Below are positions 1 to 8,055 of a stretch of DNA of 64,000 nt, in pieces. Position 1 is the first letter of the stretch. Each line of letters opens with the position of its first letter. The translations under genes and the position numbers were made by a program. Under the pieces are notes generated by a model. It made no database searches. It was not told the origin of the DNA and saw only the letters and a list, made by a program, of their open reading frames with translations. The stretch is from Streptomyces plumbidurans (GTDB lineage: Bacteria > Actinomycetota > Actinomycetes > Streptomycetales > Streptomycetaceae): assembly GCF_019857225.1 (NCBI RefSeq), contig NZ_JAFJSY010000028.1:79761-143760 (forward strand), read 5' to 3'.

Positions 1-106
1 CGCTGCCGCCGTTGTCGCTGGATGTACAGGCGGCTACGAGCACCAGCCCGGCCGTCGCGGTGATGGCGGCCAGAATGCGGGTCCGGCGCCCGGAGGGGGT
101 CTTCAC
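1..106 (-). CDS. Lipoprotein N-terminus (partial)
   Basis: Only the first 35 codons lie in the window. The GTG start at 106 follows an AGGAGG ribosome site at 7-nt scale spacing. The product begins with basic residues (VKTPSGRRTR), then a hydrophobic segment and the lipobox LVAAC followed by TSSDNGGS, so it is a type II signal peptide for a lipid-anchored extracytoplasmic protein. Most such proteins in this kind of genome are ABC solute-binding proteins, but nothing diagnostic of the mature domain is visible. A clear promoter with an overlapping palindrome lies upstream (124-170), so the gene is probably substrate-regulated. Confidence 0.75.
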   Translation of the reverse strand, partial: MKTPSGRRTRILAAITATAGLVLVAACTSSDNGGS

Positions 107-123
107 GGGTGGCCTCCTGAGGG

Positions 124-170
124 GGAACTGTGAGTTCCGATTATAAGGAGAGGTTTGGGTCTCTCAAACC
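124..170 (-). promoter_or_regulatory. Vegetative-type promoter with overlapping operators
   Basis: On the minus strand a perfect TATAAT (-10, plus coordinates 140-145) lies 17 bp from TTTGAG (-35, 163-168), reading toward the lipoprotein gene. The -35 overlaps an inverted repeat GGTTTG-N7-CAAACC (152-170). A second perfect repeat GGAACT-GTG-AGTTCC (124-138) lies just downstream of the -10. The layout suggests a repressor that blocks polymerase. The regulator is not in the window. Confidence 0.6.
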
Positions 171-305
171 AAACCGATGGTTGTGAGGGTGTCCGGCCTA
201 CGAAGTCTCAAGTGGTGGGCATGTGGTGGGTGGGCCATGAGGGGCGGGTCACCTGGCGGATACCCTCGACGCAAGTCGAACACTCGTGAGCGAAGAGAGC
301 ACGCC

Positions 306-1406
306 GTGAACCACCCCCTCCTCGATCTGCCCCCGATGAGCGCCGCGCAGTTCGCCTCGATCGAGGACCGGGTGGCGAAGCTGCTCGGCACCGCGCAGGA
401 CGTGGTGATCATGCAGGGGGAGGCGCTGCTGCCGCTGGAGGGGGCGATCCGGGGGACGGCCGGGCCGGGGACCGTCGCGCTGAACGTCGTCACCGGGCCG
501 TACGGGCAGACCTTCGGGAACTGGCTGCGGGACTGCGGGGCGACGGTGATCGACCTCTCGGTGCCGTTCCACACGGCGGTGAGCGCCGCGCAGATCCGGG
601 AGGCGTTCGCCGAGCACCCCGAGATCGACTTCGTGTCGCTGGTGCACGCCGAGGCGGCCACCGGGAACACCAATCCGGTCGCGGAGATCGGGGAGGTCGT
701 ACGGGAGCAGGGGGCGCTGTTCTATCTGGACGCGGTCGCCTCGATCGGCGCCGAGCCCGTGCTGCCGGACGCGTGGGGTGTGGACCTGTGCGTCATCGGG
801 GCGCAGAAGGCGATGGGCGGGCCCGCGGGCGTGTCGGCGGTGTCGGTGAGCGAGCGGGCGTGGGCGCGGATGGCGGCGAATCCGGGGGCGCCGCGCAGGT
901 CGTACCTGTCGCTGCTCGACTGGAAGGAGCGCTGGGTCGACGGCGGGCGCCGGGCGCTGCTGCACGCGCCGGCGCAGCTGGAGATGCTGGCGCTGGAGGC
1001 GTGCCTGGAGCGGATCGAGACGGTGGGGCTCGCGGCCGTGATGTCCCGCCACGCCTCCGCCGCCGCTGCCACACGCGCGGGCGCGCTGGCGCTCGGCGGC
1101 GGCCTCGAACCGTACGTCCACGAGGCCCACGAGGCGGCCCCCGTCGCCACGACACTACGCACACCTCAGGGAATCATCGCCTCGGACCTGGTCACACAGG
1201 CCCTCACCACCGACCCGGCACTCCCCCTGGCCGCCGGCGGGAGTGCGCTGGCCGCTTCAATGATCCGCGTGAACCACTACGGCCCGGACGCGACCCCGGA
1301 GGCGGTCCGCTCCTGCCTTACGGCACTGGGCACGGCACTGACCGAGAACGGGGTGACCGTGGACCTGGAAGCAGCGCGGGGGGCCGTGGCTGAGGCCTGG
1401 GCGTAG
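306..1406 (+). CDS. Class V PLP aminotransferase (alanine-glyoxylate type)
   Basis: A 366-aa fold-type I PLP enzyme of the class V family that includes alanine--glyoxylate and serine--pyruvate aminotransferases. Visible are the Schiff-base lysine K168 in GAQKAMGGPAG, the aspartate D142 in YLDAVAS that pairs with the PLP ring nitrogen, and the SLVHAEAATG segment near residue 114. I place the start at the GTG at 306, which has a purine-rich GAAGAGAG upstream. The reading frame is open back to 177, but those upstream residues are basic and do not resemble the family. The substrate is not decided by sequence alone. The gene is divergent from the lipoprotein gene and may share regulation with it. 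Confidence 0.75.
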   Translation: MNHPLLDLPPMSAAQFASIEDRVAKLLGTAQDVVIMQGEALLPLEGAIRGTAGPGTVALNVVTGPYGQTFGNWLRDCGATVIDLSVPFHTAVSAAQIREAFAEHPEIDFVSLVHAEAATGNTNPVAEIGEVVREQGALFYLDAVASIGAEPVLPDAWGVDLCVIGAQKAMGGPAGVSAVSVSERAWARMAANPGAPRRSYLSLLDWKERWVDGGRRALLHAPAQLEMLALEACLERIETVGLAAVMSRHASAAAATRAGALALGGGLEPYVHEAHEAAPVATTLRTPQGIIASDLVTQALTTDPALPLAAGGSALAASMIRVNHYGPDATPEAVRSCLTALGTALTENGVTVDLEAARGAVAEAWA

Positions 1407-1848
1407 GCGCACGGACTGGTTTGCAGGCGGGTGCGGGAGCGGGCCGAGTAAAGGAGGGCGGATCCTCCATCGCCCCGGAGCAGGATGCGGATATCCTGCG
1501 CGAGCGTATCGACGGAGTAACCGGAGCCTGAATTCAGCGCTATTCGGGTATGATTTTCAGGAGTTTATCGGGGGCAGCTTCCCGTATTCTTCTGCCCGCT
1601 TTTTCCCGTCCTAAACGCAAAGATTCCGCGAACACCAACGGGTGTATTTCGGGCAGATCTCGTGCGGGTTCCACGGCTGTGACGCGTTACACATCCTGCC
1701 CGGTTCGGGCGGTATTTCCCGCACAAAATGGGACCTTTCGTCGAGCCAGCTCACCCGCTCTCGCGCCCGCGCGATAACACACACGGCCCGCACACGTAAC
1801 CCCATCCGGCCATGCATTTTTGATTTTCCATCGGTAAGTTCAATTTGC
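1407..1848 (+). promoter_or_regulatory. 442-bp noncoding leader upstream of ectA
   Basis: No convincing gene is seen here. A short hairpin (GGAGG 1453-1457, CCTCC 1464-1468) follows the aminotransferase stop. Base composition is less GC-rich than the surroundings, as expected of a promoter region. One weak match to the general-stress type (GNNT at 1526-1529, 16 bp, GGGTAT at 1546-1551) exists but would leave a leader of about 290 nt. Ectoine genes are osmotically induced in relatives, and the controlling site should lie in this interval. I cannot pin down the transcription start. Confidence 0.4.
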
Positions 1849-2364
1849 ATGACTGCCGCACAAGCAGACCGAGCAGAACTCCAAATCGACCGTCCATCGG
1901 TGACGGACGGAGCCGCGCTGTGGCGGATAGCCCGCGACTCCAGGACGCTCGACCTGAACTCGTCGTACAGCTATCTGCTGTGGTGCCGTGACTTCGCCGG
2001 CACCACGGCCGTGGCGCGCGACGGGCGCGGGGAGCCGGTCGGCTTCGTCACCGGCTACATCCGGCCCGACCGCCCGCGCACCCTGCTCGTCTGGCAGGTG
2101 GCGGTGGACGAGGCGTACCGCGGACGCGGACTCGCGGCCAAGCTTCTCGACGGACTCGTGGCACGCAGCACCGGCGAGCACCGGATCACCGCCCTCGAGA
2201 CCACCATCTCGCCCGGCAACACCGCCTCCGAGCGCCTGTTCACCTCGTTCGCCGAGCGGCACGGCGCCGACGTGGAGCGCGAGGTGCTCTTCGACACCGG
2301 CCTGTTCCCCGACGGGCCGCACGACCCCGAGGTCCTGTACCGCATCGGCCCCCTCTCCTTCTGA
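1849..2364 (+). CDS. ectA: L-2,4-diaminobutyrate acetyltransferase
   Basis: The second step of ectoine synthesis: acetyl-CoA plus L-2,4-diaminobutyrate gives N-gamma-acetyl-diaminobutyrate. It is a GNAT-fold protein of 171 aa. The acetyl-CoA loop is DEAYRGRGLAAKLLDG, preceded by LLVWQVAV, and the EctA signature LDLNSSYSYLLWCRDF lies near the N-terminus. The ATG at 1849 is chosen because family homology begins there; the open frame back to 1642 is not homologous. The ribosome site is weak. It is first in the order ectA-ectB-ectC-ectD, all on the same strand. Confidence 0.93.
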   Translation: MTAAQADRAELQIDRPSVTDGAALWRIARDSRTLDLNSSYSYLLWCRDFAGTTAVARDGRGEPVGFVTGYIRPDRPRTLLVWQVAVDEAYRGRGLAAKLLDGLVARSTGEHRITALETTISPGNTASERLFTSFAERHGADVEREVLFDTGLFPDGPHDPEVLYRIGPLSF

Positions 2365-2480
2365 ACATCCGAAGAAGACTCCGAACCCCTTCGACCTCCC
2401 TCTGAAGAAGTCACCGAAGCCTTCTGCAGACCCCCTGACGACCCCCACGCACTCCCCCACGCAACGAGGAGCGAATCGTC

Positions 2481-3752
2481 GTGACCATCACCCAGCCCGA
2501 CCTCAGTGTCTTCGAGACCCTCGAGTCCGAGGTGCGCAGCTACTGCCGCGGCTGGCCCACCGTCTTCGACCGTGCGCAGGGCAGCCGCATGTACGACGAG
2601 GACGGGCATGAGTACCTGGACTTCTTCGCCGGGGCCGGCTCGCTGAACTACGGACACAACAACCCCGTGCTGAAACGGGCGTTGATCGACTACCTGGAGC
2701 GCGACGGCGTCACGCACGGGCTCGACATGTCGACCACGGCCAAGCGCGCCTTCCTGCAGACCTTCCAGGACCTGGTGCTGCGGCCGCGCGACCTGCCGTA
2801 CAAGGTCATGTTCCCGGGTCCGACGGGCACCAACGCCGTGGAGTCGGCGCTGAAGCTGGCGCGGAAGATGAAGGGCCGCGAGGCCATCGTCTCGTTCACC
2901 AACGCCTTCCACGGCATGTCGCTCGGCTCGCTGGCCGTCACCGGCAACGCCTTCAAGCGGGCCGGTGCCGGTGTTCCGCTGGTGCACGGCACCCCGATGC
3001 CGTTCGACAACTACTTCGACGGCCAGGTCCCCGACTTCCTGTGGTTCGAGCGGATCCTGGAGGACCACGGCTCCGGCCTGAACAAGCCCGCGGCCGTGAT
3101 CGTCGAGACCGTGCAGGGCGAGGGCGGCATCAACGTCGCGCGCCCGGAGTGGCTGCGCGCGCTGTCCGAGCTGTGCGAGCGCCAGGACATGCTGCTGATC
3201 GTCGACGACATCCAGATGGGCTGCGGGCGGACGGGGGCCTTCTTCTCGTTCGAGGAGGCGGGCATCACCCCGGACATCGTCACCGTGTCCAAGTCCATCA
3301 GCGGCTACGGACTGCCCATGTCGCTGTGCCTGTTCAAGCCCGAGCTGGACATCTGGGAGCCGGGCGAGCACAACGGCACCTTCCGCGGCAACAATCCCGC
3401 CTTCGTCACGGCGACGGCCGCGCTGGAGGCGTACTGGGCGGACGGGTCCGCGATGGAGAAGCAGACCCGCGCCCGTGGCGAGCAGGTCGAGCAGGCCTTC
3501 GTCGCCATCTCGGAGGAGAACCCCGACGCCGTCAAGGAGTACCGGGGCCGCGGTCTCGTGTGGGGCATGGAGTTCCACGACAAGGAGCGCGCGAACCGGA
3601 TCGCCCGCCGCGCCTTCGAACTGGGGCTGCTCATCGAGACCTCGGGCCCGGAGAGCGAGGTCGTCAAACTCCTTTCGGCGCTCACGATCACGGCCGAGGA
3701 ACTGGACGAGGGCCTCAGCGTCCTCGCCCGCGCCGTGCGCGAGACCGCCTGA
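2481..3752 (+). CDS. ectB: Diaminobutyrate--2-oxoglutarate aminotransferase
   Basis: The first step of ectoine synthesis: PLP-dependent transamination of aspartate semialdehyde to L-2,4-diaminobutyrate. It has 423 aa, the usual EctB length. Class III aminotransferase features are FPGPTGTNAVESALKLAR (phosphate/cofactor region, from residue 111), IVDDIQMGCGRTG around 240-252 and the PLP lysine K271 in TVSKSISGYG. The GTG start at 2481 follows ACGAGGAGCG. It lies 116 bp after ectA, so it may have some independent translation. Confidence 0.95.
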   Translation: MTITQPDLSVFETLESEVRSYCRGWPTVFDRAQGSRMYDEDGHEYLDFFAGAGSLNYGHNNPVLKRALIDYLERDGVTHGLDMSTTAKRAFLQTFQDLVLRPRDLPYKVMFPGPTGTNAVESALKLARKMKGREAIVSFTNAFHGMSLGSLAVTGNAFKRAGAGVPLVHGTPMPFDNYFDGQVPDFLWFERILEDHGSGLNKPAAVIVETVQGEGGINVARPEWLRALSELCERQDMLLIVDDIQMGCGRTGAFFSFEEAGITPDIVTVSKSISGYGLPMSLCLFKPELDIWEPGEHNGTFRGNNPAFVTATAALEAYWADGSAMEKQTRARGEQVEQAFVAISEENPDAVKEYRGRGLVWGMEFHDKERANRIARRAFELGLLIETSGPESEVVKLLSALTITAEELDEGLSVLARAVRETA

Positions 3753-3835
3753 ACGGCGCTGAAGAACCCCGAACAACCCTGAACAGACCCGGAAAGGCCC
3801 AACTCTGGGCATCAACTAGGAGGCTAGGCACCACC

Positions 3836-4240
3836 GTGATCGTCCGCTCGTTCAAGGAGATCGAAGGCACCGACCGGCATGTGAAGTCCGCGTCCGGCAC
3901 CTGGGAGAGCAAAAGGATCGTCCTCGCCAAGGAGAGGGTCGGCTTCTCGGTGCACGAGACGATCCTGTACGCGGGTACCGAGACGAACATGTGGTACGCG
4001 AACCACATCGAGGCCGTCGTCTGCACCAAGGGCGACGCCGAGCTGACCGACCGCGAGACCGGGAAGACGTACCACATCACGCCCGGCACGATGTACCTCC
4101 TCAACGGCCACGAGCGGCACACGCTCAGGGTCAAGGAGGACTTCCACTGCATCTGTGTCTTCAACCCGCCCGTGACCGGACGGGAGGACCACGACGAGAA
4201 CGGCGTCTACCCGCTGCTCACCGAGCCCGAGGAGGTGTGA
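3836..4240 (+). CDS. ectC: L-ectoine synthase
   Basis: A 134-aa cupin that cyclises N-gamma-acetyl-diaminobutyrate to ectoine. It begins VIVRSFKEIEGTDR, typical of the family, and carries the cupin strand GTMYLLNGHERHTLR. The GTG start at 3836 is set by a strong TAGGAGGC ribosome site. The longer in-frame ORF starting inside ectB is not family-like. It lies 83 bp downstream of ectB and 6 bp upstream of ectD. Confidence 0.95.
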   Translation: MIVRSFKEIEGTDRHVKSASGTWESKRIVLAKERVGFSVHETILYAGTETNMWYANHIEAVVCTKGDAELTDRETGKTYHITPGTMYLLNGHERHTLRVKEDFHCICVFNPPVTGREDHDENGVYPLLTEPEEV

Positions 4241-4246
4241 CATCAC

Positions 4247-5134
4247 ATGACCACCATCACTGATCTCTATCCCAGCCGCGGCCCCGTAGAGGTGTCCGTC
4301 CCGCGCAAGGACCCGGTCGTCTGGGGCTCGCCCGACACCCCGGGCCCGATCTCGGCGACCGATCTGCAGGGGTTCGAGCGCGACGGGTTCCTCGCCATCG
4401 ATCAGCTGATCGCCCCGGACGAGGTCCCGCTCTACGCACAGGAGTTGGAGCGGCTCGTCACCGACCCGCAGATCCGCGCGGACGAGCGCTCGATCGTCGA
4501 GCCGAAGTCCAAGGAGATCCGCTCGGTCTTCGAGGTGCACAAGATCAGCGAGGTGTTCGCGCAACTGGTGCGCGACGAGCGGGTGGTCGGCCGGGCACGG
4601 CAGATCCTCGGCTCGGACGTGTATGTCCACCAGTCGCGGATCAACGTCAAGCCCGGTTTCGGCGCCAGCGGCTTCTACTGGCACTCGGACTTCGAGACCT
4701 GGCACGCCGAGGACGGCCTGCCCAACATGCGCACGGTGTCCGTCTCGATCGCGCTGACCGAGAACTACGACACCAACGGCGGCCTCATGATCATGCCGGG
4801 GTCGCACAGGACGTTCCTGGGCTGCGCCGGCGAGACGCCCCGGGACAACTACAAGAAGTCGCTGCAGATGCAGGACGCGGGCACGCCCTCCAACGAGGCG
4901 CTGACCGCCATGGCGAGCGACTACGGCATCAAGCTGTTCACCGGCAAGGCCGGTTCGGCGACCTGGTTCGACTGCAACTGCATGCACGGCTCGGGTGACA
5001 ACATCACGCCGTTCCCGCGCAGCAACGTCTTCATCGTGTTCAACAGCGTGGAGAACGAGGCGGTCGAGCCGTTCGCGGCCCCCGTTCGGCGTCCCGAGTT
5101 CATTGGGGCGCGGGACTTCACTCCGGTGAAGTGA
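4247..5134 (+). CDS. ectD: Ectoine 5-hydroxylase
   Basis: An Fe(II)/2-oxoglutarate dioxygenase converting ectoine to 5-hydroxyectoine. It has 295 aa, the normal family length. The metal triad is visible as H146 and D148 (FYWHSDFETWH) and the distal H247 (NCMHGSGDN). QSRINVKPGFGASGFYWHSD is the EctD signature. Its presence means the host makes the hydroxylated solute, which helps with desiccation and heat as well as salt. The start is 6 bp after the ectC stop, so it is probably cotranscribed. Confidence 0.95.
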   Translation: MTTITDLYPSRGPVEVSVPRKDPVVWGSPDTPGPISATDLQGFERDGFLAIDQLIAPDEVPLYAQELERLVTDPQIRADERSIVEPKSKEIRSVFEVHKISEVFAQLVRDERVVGRARQILGSDVYVHQSRINVKPGFGASGFYWHSDFETWHAEDGLPNMRTVSVSIALTENYDTNGGLMIMPGSHRTFLGCAGETPRDNYKKSLQMQDAGTPSNEALTAMASDYGIKLFTGKAGSATWFDCNCMHGSGDNITPFPRSNVFIVFNSVENEAVEPFAAPVRRPEFIGARDFTPVK

Positions 5135-5150
5135 CCGACTTGGCAACTAC

Positions 5151-5204
5151 AGCGGGCGGCGTCACGGTCGTGGTCTCACAGCCACGACAGTGACGCCGCC
5201 CGCT
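5151..5204. terminator. Bidirectional terminator after ectD
   Basis: A 15-nt arm at 5151-5165 pairs perfectly with 5190-5204, and an inner 7-bp stem (GTCGTGG/CCACGAC) closes on an 8-nt loop. It serves the plus-strand ect operon and also covers the last codons of the convergent minus-strand gene, whose stop is at 5176. Confidence 0.85.
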
Positions 5205-6177
5205 CCAGTACGTTCCTGACCGCGCCCTCGTCCCCCGCGGCGCGGTGCGGTACCTCGTCGGGGGTGCGCCGGCCGCCGACCAGCAGACAGAACTCCACCG
5301 GGTCCAGGGCGAGTTCGCCGTGCACCGGCTCGTCCTCGGAGCCCAGCACCCACTGCTCGTGCCCGTCGACGGCGAACAGCACGGGCGGCGCGGCGGGCCC
5401 CAGGGCGAGGCCGAGCACACGTACGGCGAGGCGCACCAGTTGCCCCAAGTGCCCGGCCGGTGGCGGTGGGACGGCGAGACCGAGGGCGCGGCCGATGTCG
5501 TCGCTGTGGATCCACGTCTCGAAGGCGCGCACCACGTAGTGGTCGGCGATCGGCAGCCGTACCCCCATCAACATCGTGGCCCGGGCCGCCAGTTCGGGCA
5601 CCCGGGCCTCGGGTGCGGCGAGCAGGGCGGCCGCCTGCGCCGCCCAGTCGGCGACCGTCTCGGCGGGCGTACGGGCGTGTTCGTGCGCGATGACCTCGGC
5701 GGTACGGCGGTCCCAGGCATCGCCCCAGCTCACGCCCTCGGGCTCCGGGGTGGCCGGTACGCGGGCCGCGATGCCGAGCCGTCCGGCGAGCGGTTCGTCG
5801 GCGGCGAGCAGATGGGCGACGGTCGCGTGCACGTCCCAGTCGTGCACCACCGGTGTGCCCCAGCGGCCCTCGGCCTGGGGCAGCAGCGCCTTCACCCCGG
5901 CGACGGCGGCCGCGTACGGGGCGGCGTGCGCGGCGACCCGGGGCGCCGCGGGGCGGGCGTTCAGGGCGGCGGACAGGACCTCGGAAGTGGCGGACGGGGG
6001 TGCGGCGTTCACGGCCGGTCCGTCCAGCAGCCGTACCGTCTCGCGCAGGCGTGCCGCCTCCGCCGCGCAGGTCTCGCACTCGGCGAGGTGCGCGGGAACC
6101 GCCTGCTCCTCGGCCGGCGGCAGGGCGCCGAAGGCCCAGGCGGCCAGCAGATCGCGTACGGCGTCGTGATCGGTCAT
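5176..6177 (-). CDS. Zinc-finger anti-sigma / MDMPI-fold protein
   Basis: A 333-aa protein. Residues 1-45 hold an anti-sigma zinc finger (H30, C34 and C37 in HLAECETC). The rest is a mycothiol maleylpyruvate isomerase N-type metal-binding four-helix domain (VVHDWDVHATVAHLLAADEPL, GVRLPIADHYVVRAFETWIHSDD), followed by an SCP-like C-terminus. No membrane segment is seen, so it is a cytoplasmic regulator. It starts 34 bp after the stop of the ECF sigma gene, the usual sigma/anti-sigma order. The fold class and zinc finger suggest it senses redox or thiol state and releases its sigma factor. The actual signal is unknown. Confidence 0.8.
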   Translation of the reverse strand: MTDHDAVRDLLAAWAFGALPPAEEQAVPAHLAECETCAAEAARLRETVRLLDGPAVNAAPPSATSEVLSAALNARPAAPRVAAHAAPYAAAVAGVKALLPQAEGRWGTPVVHDWDVHATVAHLLAADEPLAGRLGIAARVPATPEPEGVSWGDAWDRRTAEVIAHEHARTPAETVADWAAQAAALLAAPEARVPELAARATMLMGVRLPIADHYVVRAFETWIHSDDIGRALGLAVPPPPAGHLGQLVRLAVRVLGLALGPAAPPVLFAVDGHEQWVLGSEDEPVHGELALDPVEFCLLVGGRRTPDEVPHRAAGDEGAVRNVLERAASLSWL

Positions 6178-6211
6178 CCCGTGCCTCCTTCCCCGGCGTG
6201 CCGTGTCGCCA

Positions 6212-6817
6212 TCATGCGCCCCGTTCCAGCGCCGGATCGGGCGGGTCGGCCAAAGACTCGGCCAAGGATCGCAAAGCCGTGCGCAGCCGTGTCTTGGCCG
6301 TGCCCTCGGGGATGCCGAGTTCGACGGCGGCCTGCCGGTAGGTGCGGCCCGCGAAGTAGGCCAGATGGACCACTTCCCGCTGGGGCCGCGGGAGTTCGGC
6401 CAGGGCCGAGTGCAGCAGCAGGGAGCGTTCGCGGTCGACGACCGTCTCGTCCGGGCCGGGCGAGGCGTCCGGGATGGCATTGAGCGCCGCGTCGTCGGCG
6501 TGGGCGTCCTTGCGGTGCCTGGCCTCGCTGCGCACCCAGTCCACGGCCCGCCGGTGGGCCAGCATGGACAGCCAGGTGCGCAGCGACCCGCGGTCCGGGT
6601 CGAAGGCGTAGGGCCTGCTCCACAGGTGGGCGAAGACCTCCTGGGCCACGTCCTCGGCGGCGCCCGGGCTGCGGGTGACCCGCACGGCGACGCGCCGCAC
6701 CAGAGCCCCGTACGCCCGGTACGCCTCGGCCAGCGCGGTCTCGTCCCCGTACACCAGGCGCCGGTGCAGCTCGGCGTCTGCGGGCTGCCGCGCGGAGGTC
6801 TCGCCCGTGGACTCCAC
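6212..6817 (-). CDS. ECF-type RNA polymerase sigma factor
   Basis: A 201-aa extracytoplasmic-function sigma-70 factor. Region 2 lies around residues 25-90 (AYRAYGALVRRVAVRV, EDVAQEVFAHLW, LRTWLSMLAHRRAVDWVR). Region 4 lies around 140-190 (LPRPQREVVHLAYFAGRTY, then GIPEGTAKTRLRTALRSL, the -35-binding helix). The GTG start at 6817 has AGGAAGG upstream. It pairs with the anti-sigma gene 34 bp downstream, and the aminotransferase gene 40 bp upstream may be in the same transcript. Confidence 0.9.
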   Translation of the reverse strand: MESTGETSARQPADAELHRRLVYGDETALAEAYRAYGALVRRVAVRVTRSPGAAEDVAQEVFAHLWSRPYAFDPDRGSLRTWLSMLAHRRAVDWVRSEARHRKDAHADDAALNAIPDASPGPDETVVDRERSLLLHSALAELPRPQREVVHLAYFAGRTYRQAAVELGIPEGTAKTRLRTALRSLAESLADPPDPALERGA

Positions 6818-6857
6818 GTGCCCTTCCTAGCGTCCCCGCAGGCACCGCGCCAGTGCT

Positions 6858-7907
6858 TCAGGCGGACAGAACGTCGAGCAGCCGGTCGACATCGGCGTCC
6901 GTGTTGTACAGGTGGAAGGCCGCCCGCAGGTTGCCCGCGCGGTTCGAGACCTCCACTCCCGCGCTGCTCAGCTCGGTCTGGCGGTGGCCGAGCGCGGGCA
7001 CGGAGACGATGGGCGAATCGGGTGACGGGACGGGCTCGTGGCCGAGCGAGGCCAGGCCCGCGCGGAAGCGGTCGGCGAGCGCGAGGTCGTGGGCGCGCAC
7101 CGTGTCGACGCCGAGTTCCTCCAGCAGTTCCAGGGAGCGGCGGGCGCCGGCGTAGGAGAAGAGGGCGGGGCTCTCGTCGAACCGCCGTGCGGAGTGGGCG
7201 AGTTCGTCGATGGGGCCGTAGCAGGCGTCCCAGGGGTGCTCGCCCGCGACCCAGCCGGCGAACAGCGGGGTGAGTCCGCCGAGGTCCTCCGGGACGACCA
7301 GGAAGGCCACGCCCCGCGGGCAGACGAGCCACTTGAAGGCGACGCAGGCGGTGTAGTCGTCGGCGTCCGCGTCGAGGTCCAGCCATCCGGCGGCCTGGGA
7401 CGCGTCGACGTAGGTACGCGCCCCGTGCTCGCGCGCCGCCTCCCGGATCGCGGGCAGGTCGGCGACGCGTCCGTCGGCGGACTGCGCGGCGCTGACCGCC
7501 ACCAGGGCGGTGCCGGGGCGCACGGACTCGGCGAGGCGCTCCAGCGGCGCGGTGCGCACCTTGAGGTCGGAGCGGACGTGGAAGGGGTTCACGACGGAGC
7601 TGAAGTCGCCCTGGGCGGTGAGGACTTCGGCGCCCTCGGGCAGGGAGCCGGCGATCAGTCCGCTGTAGACGGCGACCGAGGCCCCGGCCGCGACCCGGCG
7701 GACGGGCACCCGGGCGAGCCGCGCGAAGGAGGCGCGGCTCGCCTCGACGTCGGCGAACATGTCGGTGGGCTGCCCGGCGGCGGCCGCCTCGACGGCGGTG
7801 CGCAGGGCGGCCACGGTGCGGTCGGGCAGCAGGCCGGTGCTCGCGGTGTTCAGGTAGGTGTTCTTCGGGGCGAACTCGGTTCGGACGCGGCTCTCGAAGG
7901 TCTCCAT
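6858..7907 (-). CDS. Class V aminotransferase / cysteine desulfurase-like
   Basis: A 349-aa PLP enzyme of the class V family. It has YLNTASTGLLP near residue 18, D168 in YVDASQAAGWLDLD, and the PLP lysine K192 in ACVAFKWLVCPRGVAF. It lacks the C-terminal catalytic cysteine loop of true IscS/SufS, so another isopenicillin-epimerase-like or lyase reaction is more likely. I choose the ATG at 7907 because the family N-terminus (METFESRVRTEFAP) begins there. An in-frame ATG at 7943 is possible, and both ribosome sites are poor. It is upstream of the sigma/anti-sigma pair on the same strand. Confidence 0.7.
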   Translation of the reverse strand: METFESRVRTEFAPKNTYLNTASTGLLPDRTVAALRTAVEAAAAGQPTDMFADVEASRASFARLARVPVRRVAAGASVAVYSGLIAGSLPEGAEVLTAQGDFSSVVNPFHVRSDLKVRTAPLERLAESVRPGTALVAVSAAQSADGRVADLPAIREAAREHGARTYVDASQAAGWLDLDADADDYTACVAFKWLVCPRGVAFLVVPEDLGGLTPLFAGWVAGEHPWDACYGPIDELAHSARRFDESPALFSYAGARRSLELLEELGVDTVRAHDLALADRFRAGLASLGHEPVPSPDSPIVSVPALGHRQTELSSAGVEVSNRAGNLRAAFHLYNTDADVDRLLDVLSA

Positions 7908-8055
7908 GGACCCACTGTGGGCCCCGCGGAACCCGCGGTCCATTGCCGATTTCTACGTGGTATCGCCAAGCGTTCCTTATGGATCGGCCGTCACCTGCGG
8001 CTTTGCGGACCGCCGGTCACCGGGCCATGGGTCATGGGGCCTTGGGGTCACGGGG

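Noticed and set aside
177..305. Longer N-terminus of the first aminotransferase
   Set aside because: Residues are basic and unlike the family; the GTG at 306 has a ribosome site at better spacing.
1526..1551. General-stress (SigB-type) promoter for ectABCD
   Set aside because: Only a loose GNNT-16-GGGTAT match about 300 bp from ectA. Such matches occur by chance; kept only as a note.
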